A stretch of 64,000 nucleotides of DNA from Hermatobates lingyangjiaoensis (taxonomy: Eukaryota > Arthropoda > Insecta > Hemiptera > Hermatobatidae): NCBI GenBank assembly GCA_026182355.1, contig JAPFBL010000535.1:122106-186105 (forward strand). The letters are read 5' to 3'. The translations under genes and the position numbers were made by a program. The notes beneath the pieces are model-generated. The model searched no databases and had not been told where the DNA came from. It was given only the letters and a program-made list of their open reading frames with translations. Below are positions 39,401-48,217 of the stretch, piece after piece. Position 1 is the first letter of the stretch, and each line of letters begins with the position of its first letter.

Positions 39401-42400
39401 TGAATTATCAATACCCCGATGATAATTTATGCTATTCAGAAGGAAAAAAAGTACGGAAACTTGAAAGTACGAGCTGTGTAAATAAAGTAGTGAGACGTCG
39501 CTTTCGATCTGGCAACGCTGGAGACGCGTGGCCTTGAGTAGCGTCAGGTGCACGTGTGATGCGCCTCCAGTATGAATCTGAACTCGCCACAGTCATTTGT
39601 TTGTCCGTAGCGTTGGTTTTCGTGAAATGGTTTTTTCTTGAGCGTTTTAAAAATGAGTGACCTCAAAGTTGAGCAGCGGTGTGCAATCAAATTTTGCTTC
39701 AGACTTGGACATAATGCAACCGAAACTTTTGAAAAACTTCAGGAGGCCTATGGAGAACGTGTTTTATCAAGGGCACAGGTTTTTCGGTGGTTTAAGGAAT
39801 TTTCAGAAGGAAGAGAGTCGATTGAAGATGAACCACGAAGCGGAAGGCCTTCAAGTGCAAACACCGATGAAAATGTCAACAGAGTACGGAACCTTGTGCG
39901 TTCAGATCGACGCTTAATCAGCACTTCTACGTGAGGTCCTTGAAAGACTTCGAAAAAGAGTCCTTCGTGTGCGGCCAAACATCAAAGACAAGTGGGTGTT
40001 GCATCACGACAACGCGCCCTGTCACACTGCCATCTCAAAAAACGAGTTTTTGGCCAGTAAAAACATTCCTGTTGCTCCTCAGCCTCCTTATTCACCAGAC
40101 TTGAGTCCTTGTGACTTTTTCCTCTTCCCGAGATTGAAAAATCACCTCAAGGGAACTCATTTCGGGACACTACAAAACATACAAACTGCTGTAACCGACC
40201 AGCTGAAGGCCATTCCAGAATCCGAGTTCCAGCAATGCTACAATGATTGGAAGGACCGTCTCCAGCGCTGTGTGGCTTCCGAAGGGAACTATTTTGAAGG
40301 TGACAATATCACATTGTAATTATATTTGAATAGAAAATTTAAAAAAAATCAGTCTCACTACTTTATTTACACACCTCATATGGTTTCTTGAAGTACAAAA
40401 ACTCTAGGATCGAGTATATTTACTCATAACGGGACAATTAACGAAATTAATTATCTACTCGAAACATATTGCTTTCAAATAAGCTTTTTTAAATGGAAAC
40501 TTTTTCTTTAAAACAAAAACCATTACAAAATACACAAAATTCACCCGTGACTCGAAATAAACTCTTAATTATTAAAAATAAAACTTTGAATTACACAAAT
40601 CACGACACAGAAAAAGGAATAAAAAGCACACTTACAGAATTCTCAATATTTCGAACGGTTGTTCATCATCAGGAGTAGACTACTAGAAGAGAGGACGAAA
40701 TGAGAGAGATCTCCCCACGTCGAAGGACAGAGCGCAAAGTGGATTCAACGGATCCCGTCGAATCAGAAGCTACTCCTGATGACGAACAACAGTTGGAAAT
40801 ATTGAAAATACTGTAAGTGTGCTTTTTATTCCTTTTTCTATGTCGTGTTTTGTGAAATTTAAAGTTTTATAGTCCTTGTGGACCGTTTCTTAAATTTAGT
40901 TATTAAAAAAAAATTTATATTTCTAATTCTATCATTTTATTCTGTAATTTAAAAACTGAAAAAATGTATAAGAATTATGTGGTAAGTGGATAATACAAAG
41001 TCTCCACACAAAAGAAGTTTTTTTTCATTCAAACACTTAGTGTTCATCGTCAGGTAAACTTCCAATCGAACTTTGACGTTGACGGTTATCTGTCCTCCAT
41101 ACCTAATAGATTGTCAGGTTCCATCGGAAGTTTACCTGACGATGAACACGAAGTACTTGAAACGAGTAGTTTGAGTAAAAACATCTTTTGTGTGAAAACT
41201 TTGTTTTATCTATTTACCCCAGTGAGTAAATACCATACAATTACGGATTGCACAACTAATGATTTATAAGAGTCACCAATTTATCATCAAGTCATACCGT
41301 TTAATGTTGTTAATGTTTCTGAAGGTTCGACTCCTTGAAAAGTAAATAAATATCTCCTTCTTGCTGGCATTATAAAGGCGGCAGTTTCCCAAACATCTCC
41401 TCCTGGGGGTCCAACTGCTGAGCCAACGACCACATCAAATCCTGTACATATACCAATACATCCACTTTGAGTAAATCTCTTAAACAAGTCTGTACATGTT
41501 TAATATACTGAAAATTAGTATTGAACATTGTATTTGTTTTAGTAGGCACAAAAACCCTTTATTTCATTTATACAAAGATATTATTCGTAAGATTAGTAGT
41601 GTTTAATATTTGCGAATTTTATTTGCTATCATTTGAAAGTGTCTGGAACTTGAGTTAAACCCTATGGCAGTAATGACGAACTTATGACACGCAAGCTTAT
41701 TTTCGATGACACACATCTTCAAAGATAAAAAATGCATAATTCAAATGTTTGTCTCTTATAACAGACAGAGTTGGTTATTAATAATATTATTACTTACATA
41801 ATTAATAATTTAATCCTAAAAACTAGATGTAAATGTACAAGTAAAATGAAAATGCGTAAAAGTATATATATTAAAAACATTAAAATATATTTTTAATTAT
41901 ATAATTATATATATAGAATGATCAAACCACAATATGAAATGGGAAAACAAGACTAAGATCATTCAACCGTAACAAGTGGTCTTCGTCAGAGTCAAAAACC
42001 CAACTCGGGTTTTAATATAACTCGGGTTTAACAAGCGGAAGACCGCTTGTTACAGTTGAAAGATCTTAGTCTTGTTTTCCCATTTCATATTGTGGTTTGT
42101 TAATTGATTGTTATTTCACATGTTTATGTGAAATCTTTATATATTACTAAAATATATTACTTGATTTTCTCTGTTAAGTGACAATGACATATGTAAAAGA
42201 AGTCTCTAAATGTAAATCATTGGTTTCATAATTTTGGTTTTTGTATTTTAAATAGCATTAAACAAATAAAACAATAAAAACGTATAAGTAAGTTAATTAT
42301 GTATATGTTTTTTTTTGTATTTCAAATGACATTAAACATATGAAAGACTAAAAACATTTAATAAGTTAATATTTATAATTAACTTACAAAAATTATAGAT

Positions 42401-45400
42401 ATTCCTGGTTTTTTTTTTTTAGTCTTTACTTTTGCGATGAGTGACACACCATTAAAATTACGTTTTGATTTTTCAAAATTTTGATATTCCGAACTCAAAA
42501 GGTTTCTTCATCACTGTCCTATAGTGCGCTTAGAGTTTATTAAATCAAACAATCAAAACTGATTCATTTATCATTATTTCACGTTTATCTTTCCAATAAA
42601 CAAAACATTTTTTTTTACAGAATTACGAGTATACAAGTTTATCTCTTCAGAACTTACAAATATTAAATCAGTATTCAATAATAAACAAAAAAACCAAACA
42701 TTATCATTTGAAAAAAAAAAAAAATCTTATTATTTTTATTTTCTTACCTTCTCTAAAAGCAGGATGATAAAACTGAACTAAAATAGCTCTACCAGTTTCT
42801 TTGTTTGGAGTTATTGAAGACTCACGAGTGAAATTCTTTTTATTCAAATGAAGGAGTAAATGATTCCTTCCTAAACAAAAATAATTTCAACAAAATTATA
42901 TTTAAATATAAGACGGCAGATTTGCAAAAAAATCTATACCTAAACAACAATATATTTTCTAAGATTAGAAAAGTTTAGGCGTATATTTTTTTTTTCAAAG
43001 AAACAATTGACCCCGCTTTAGTGGTGCTAATTAATTAAACAAACTCTAATTATATTAATATACTACACAAATAACGTTGCTGGACTCTTTTTAAGGGTTT
43101 TCTGGTCAAAAACTCCACTCTGTTTTCCGACGTTTAGAAAATGTATATTTTCATTATCAAGGCTACTAGAAAACACATAATTTATTATTATTATATCTGG
43201 TAATTTTCTTATATCACAGAGAGACTGTGCAACCTCTATACCCATTGGCGGAATAACGGAGGCTTTGCTGGCAGCGGGTAACTGCGTCTTTCTAAGAACC
43301 ACACTCATGGACCTACAAACTCTACTCTCCTATTGGTCACCATCGTAACGAATCATATATGCTTTCCCCCGGACAACTTATAGAAAATTTATTATTAGTA
43401 AACTAAAAAACATCAGATTCAAACATAAAAAAAAAATTATAAGTAAAAAGTTTAATATACTACACAAATAAGTTGTTTAGTGCAAGGGTTCTCAATTGGG
43501 GGTGAAATTCACCCCCAAGGATAAATTTTAGTTTTTCAATGAGTGAATTATGACCACATTAAGTTTACAGAGTGAGGAAAGCTATTATAGGTTTTGACCT
43601 CTTAATTAAAAATTAAAAAAAATTGATGAATTAATATTTTATACATCCATCCATCAATAATTGTAATAGCATTTAATAGTAAATATTGATTTACTATAAA
43701 AAATGATATTTTTAAAAAAAAACTGTATTTCTTTTGCACAAAATATGTTTTTTTTTACAAAATGAGGTTAGTAAATGATAACCCGTAAAAAATGACATTG
43801 TTACAAAATATGTATTTTTGTTTACAAAATAAGATTATTCGTAAATTTTGGTAGCAGTCCTTCTTTTGACACATATATTATTGAAAATGACACCAAATTT
43901 AGCTGATACCTGTTTCTTAACAAGTTTCTCAATTTTTCTAAATAACACTCTCGTTATATCGTCTACACAATAAAGTACATCTTTATTGTGCTTTATTGTA
44001 CATATAGATAGTGTTATTTAGAAAAATTGAGAAACTTGTCAAGAAAGAGGTATCAGCTAAATTTGGTGTCATTTTCAATAAAATAAGATTAGTAAATGAT
44101 AATCCGTAAAAAATTATATTTTTACAAAATCTGTATTTCTTTTGCACGAAATATGTATTTTTTTACAAAATAAGGTTAGTAAATGATAACCGTAAAAAAT
44201 GGCATTTTTTTTCATTCGGAAGTTTGGGATACAACTCTCTTTTACTCTAAGATATTGCAGTAATATTAAAGAAATTAATATTTTTTACCGAATGTTCGAT
44301 GTTGAACATTCGTCTTTTATCCATCAAGTTTATTGTAAGTATTTTATTTGGTTTAATAGATGTGAAGTGAATTACCATCTCCTGCCCAGTATGGTAACTT
44401 GGAAAGTTGGTCCAAAGAAGGAGTCAATCCTTCGCCTATTAGAACTAAGAAGAGGCAAGCTTTAGTGGGATCATCAGTGTAGTGAGGGTTGTAGCCAACA
44501 GTCTGAGTAATAGTCGTCTTGAGGAAGAGACTAGCGGGGAAGATACCGCAGTCATAAAGGAAGACAGGAAGACCTGAAGTGATGGGGCATCTGGAGTAGT
44601 CAAAACAGGATTCCATGGTACAAGGGTGTTCAGGAGCCGGTAAAGACTTGCTTTGCAATGAATTAGCAGTCAAAATCAAAGGTGGAGCCAGTTCAGGGGA
44701 GTTTCTTTCAACGGCTTCCCTCTCGGCAACTTGGGCCTTGTCAACACACACAAAAGAAAGGTTAGCCAAAAAGAACTGGAGTAATATTGATAAGAAACAA
44801 ATATGTAAATTATGAGGTAAAATGGATAACAAGCACGATGTTTCCATTTACATATTTAAATCATTAGTTGTGGAATCCTTAGTTGTTAAATCATGTATTT
44901 CATGGCTTTGAAATCATTAGTTGTGCAATCCGTAATTGTGTGATATTTACTCATTCTGAGGTAAAATGGATAAACAAACAAAAGTCTCCACACAAATGAA
45001 GTTTTATTCAACAACAACAACGCGTTTCAAATACTTTGTGTTCATCATCAGGAAGATACCAAGGATGTGGTGCTGAAGGGTTAGTCCGGTGAAAACACCA
45101 CATCCTTGGTGTCTTCCTGATGATGAACACAACGCGTTGCTGTTGTTAAATAAAACTTCATTTGTGTGGAGACTTTTGTTTGTTTATCAATTTTACCTCA
45201 GAATGAGTAAATACCACACAATTATGGAATGCACAACTAATGATTTAAATATGTAAATGAAATATTGTGGTTGTTAACCATTGTATATCACAGATAATCA
45301 TAAAAATAAACACTTCATATCCATGATGCAGTATGCAACCACAAAAAAAATCATCCAAATTTAATTTATTTATGATTAGAGAAAAAAATAAACAACTAAT

Positions 45401-47967
45401 TTTATTCCACATCACCTAACTAAGGCAGATGTAACCTGATGATGAACACTAAGCCTTCGAAACACGTTGTTTAAGTAAATCCCTTTCGTGTTCGAAGACT
45501 TAGAGTTTCTTTTTCTATCTACTCATTAGTAAAGAAGACACAATAACTTCTCGCTTAGGTCGTGAGTTAATCCATTTTAAATACTTAAGAAATCTGGAAA
45601 ATGATTTAATTCTAACGTAGTGCAATCAGTTATTATGTGGTATTTACTCATATGCCACATTAATTAATTAATATGGTAGTTACTGCCTGAGGAAGAACAC
45701 TACGTGTTCGAAACGCGTTGTTTATACCATTAAATTTTTATATGTGGAGACCATTTCATTAGCTTTTTACCCTATAAAATGATTTAAGATCATTCCGCCA
45801 AAACAAGCGGTTTTCGTCAGGGTCAAGCTCATACTCTGACCTTTAGACCGCCTGTTTCGGTTGAAAGATCTTATTAATTTTTCTGATTTCTTACCGTTGT
45901 TTAGACGTTGATTTTTATTTTACGTGTTTATTGTGAAATCTTGTTACTAATACAATATTTTGATAGATGATAGACATTACTTGAAATGGGATTACAAAGA
46001 GACTATAGTACGAGGTACTATAGTACTCTAAATACAAATAACACTGTGTTCTAGACAACGATGACGGTATTCCGGAGTGGCGAGTTTAGCTTAAACAAGA
46101 TAGTCATTTACTTTGCTTTAAGTCAGAGTTTTTCAAACCTTTTTCGACGCGGAACCCTTTTTGGTTCCAGTAACTTTCCCGGGAACCCCAGATTCTAATG
46201 ATTTTATACAATCATAATATAAATATTTTCATATGCCATTTTAAATAGTATGTATGTTTAAAAACAATTAAAAAATTAATATTATTGCAATGGGTATTTT
46301 TCGAATATAAATTCAAAACTAAAAGATTTTAATTTTTATATTTTCCACAAGTGCATAACACATAAAACAGAATTACTAGAAAATTTAACACAAGAGTTTG
46401 TTTTGTAATCATTTTTGGCTTTATAGTTGAGAGTTTGATTCTCAAGTCTTTAGGTATTTAGTTTCTATGGCAGTTTAAAGGGAAAATCCAGTTTTACATA
46501 AGTAGGTAATGGGAAATGGTAGTAATGTGTGAAGTGCTACTTTTGCAATAGCAAGAAATTCGGGAATCAGATAGTTCCAAAAACTGACTAGTGATTCATC
46601 CTAAATATGAATAAAATTTTGACCACTTCTATTTATGGGGTATATGTAGATATAAACATTATTTTTTAAAAAATAAAATAATTTTTTTCAAAAAATGTTT
46701 TTACTAAATGTTTTTTACGGAACCCCAAGGATTCCGCAGAACCCACTTTGGGAACCTCTGCTTTAAGGCATGCCTATTGACATCACCTGTATGACAGACA
46801 GCTTGAGTCGATTCAGTTCCGTTTGCTGCCGCATGAGATCGCTTTTCAGTTGTTCTATCTTGTGCGTATACGAGGCGACTTCATTTTGAAGTTTTTGCCT
46901 TTTCGCTTCCAAGTCTCTTAGCTCCATGCTAACACTACCTGAAATTAGTCATCATCACATCACATTAGTCATCATCTTTTCATCAAAACAAGTTATAATG
47001 TAAAAAAAATTCAAAAACCTCAACAAAAGCTAGCAGAACATTGAATATTAACGAAAAAATAATTAATTAAAAATCAATATTATAAGAATTATATTTAATG
47101 ATTAGTTAACTTGGGTATAAAAAGTATTTAAACTTCTGTTTAACATTTTTTACTTAATAAATATGTACCATTCTGGTTCAGAGGCAGTTGGGTCTCCAAC
47201 CGTCTCTGAACCAGTGCGCTTAGTTTCCCTCTCTTATCTCTCCTGAAGACGGTTCAAACCAAAATTAGAGACTTTAAGTGTGTGCTTTTGATTTCTCTAT
47301 GTTTCTTTGTCTATATTGAACTATATTTGTCCGTTTTGGATCGTATTTCCAACGAAAAAGTATATATATATATTAGTGTATATTGGCAGCAGATTTTCTT
47401 GTAAACATATTTTATTAAAGTAGACAACAGCTTCCGCATTTACGACTTTTTTGCTCGTTTTCTCTAGTTTTCTTACTAGTTTTTTCTGGTAGGGAGTGAT
47501 TTCATGGAGGAGTTGTCCCAGAGACATCAAAGAAATAATCTTTTAGCTTAATCAATAATATTATATTTTTTACACTTACAAGCTTTCGATTTTCTCAGAA
47601 ATCATCTTCAGGTATATATCATTATTAAACAGATTAAATTTACAGAATAAAATTTTTCTAAATGTTAAACAGACATTAAAAGGAATAAAAATTTAGATTT
47701 TTTAATGTCTTTTTAACATTTAGAAAAATTTTATTCTGTAAATTTAATCTGTTTAATAATGATATATACCTGAAGATGATTTCTGAGAAAATCGAAAGCT
47801 TGTAAGTGTAAAAAATATAATATTATTGATTAAGCTAAAAGATTATTTCTTTGATGTCTCTGGGACAACTCCTCCATGAAATCACTCCCTACCAGAAAAA
47901 ACTAGTAAGAAAACTAGAGAAAACGAGCAAAAAAGTCGTAAATGCGGAAGCTGCCGTCTACTTTAAT

Positions 47968-48012
<45 letters not shown>

Positions 48013-48181
48013 ATGATCAAACCACAATAAGAAATGGGTTTTCCCATTTCTTATTGTGGTTTGATCATTGATTGTTGTTTCACGTGTTTATGTGAAATCT
48101 TTTTATATATATATAATTAAAATAAGCAGCAGCTTCTGCATTGACCAGTTTCTTGTTGACACTCTCTAGTTTTCTAGAAAT

Positions 48182-48217
<36 letters not shown>

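Noticed and set aside
43480..43560. hAT-like terminus (CAAGGGTTCTCAATTGGGGG)
   Set aside because: Only one end was found, without inverted partner or target duplication.
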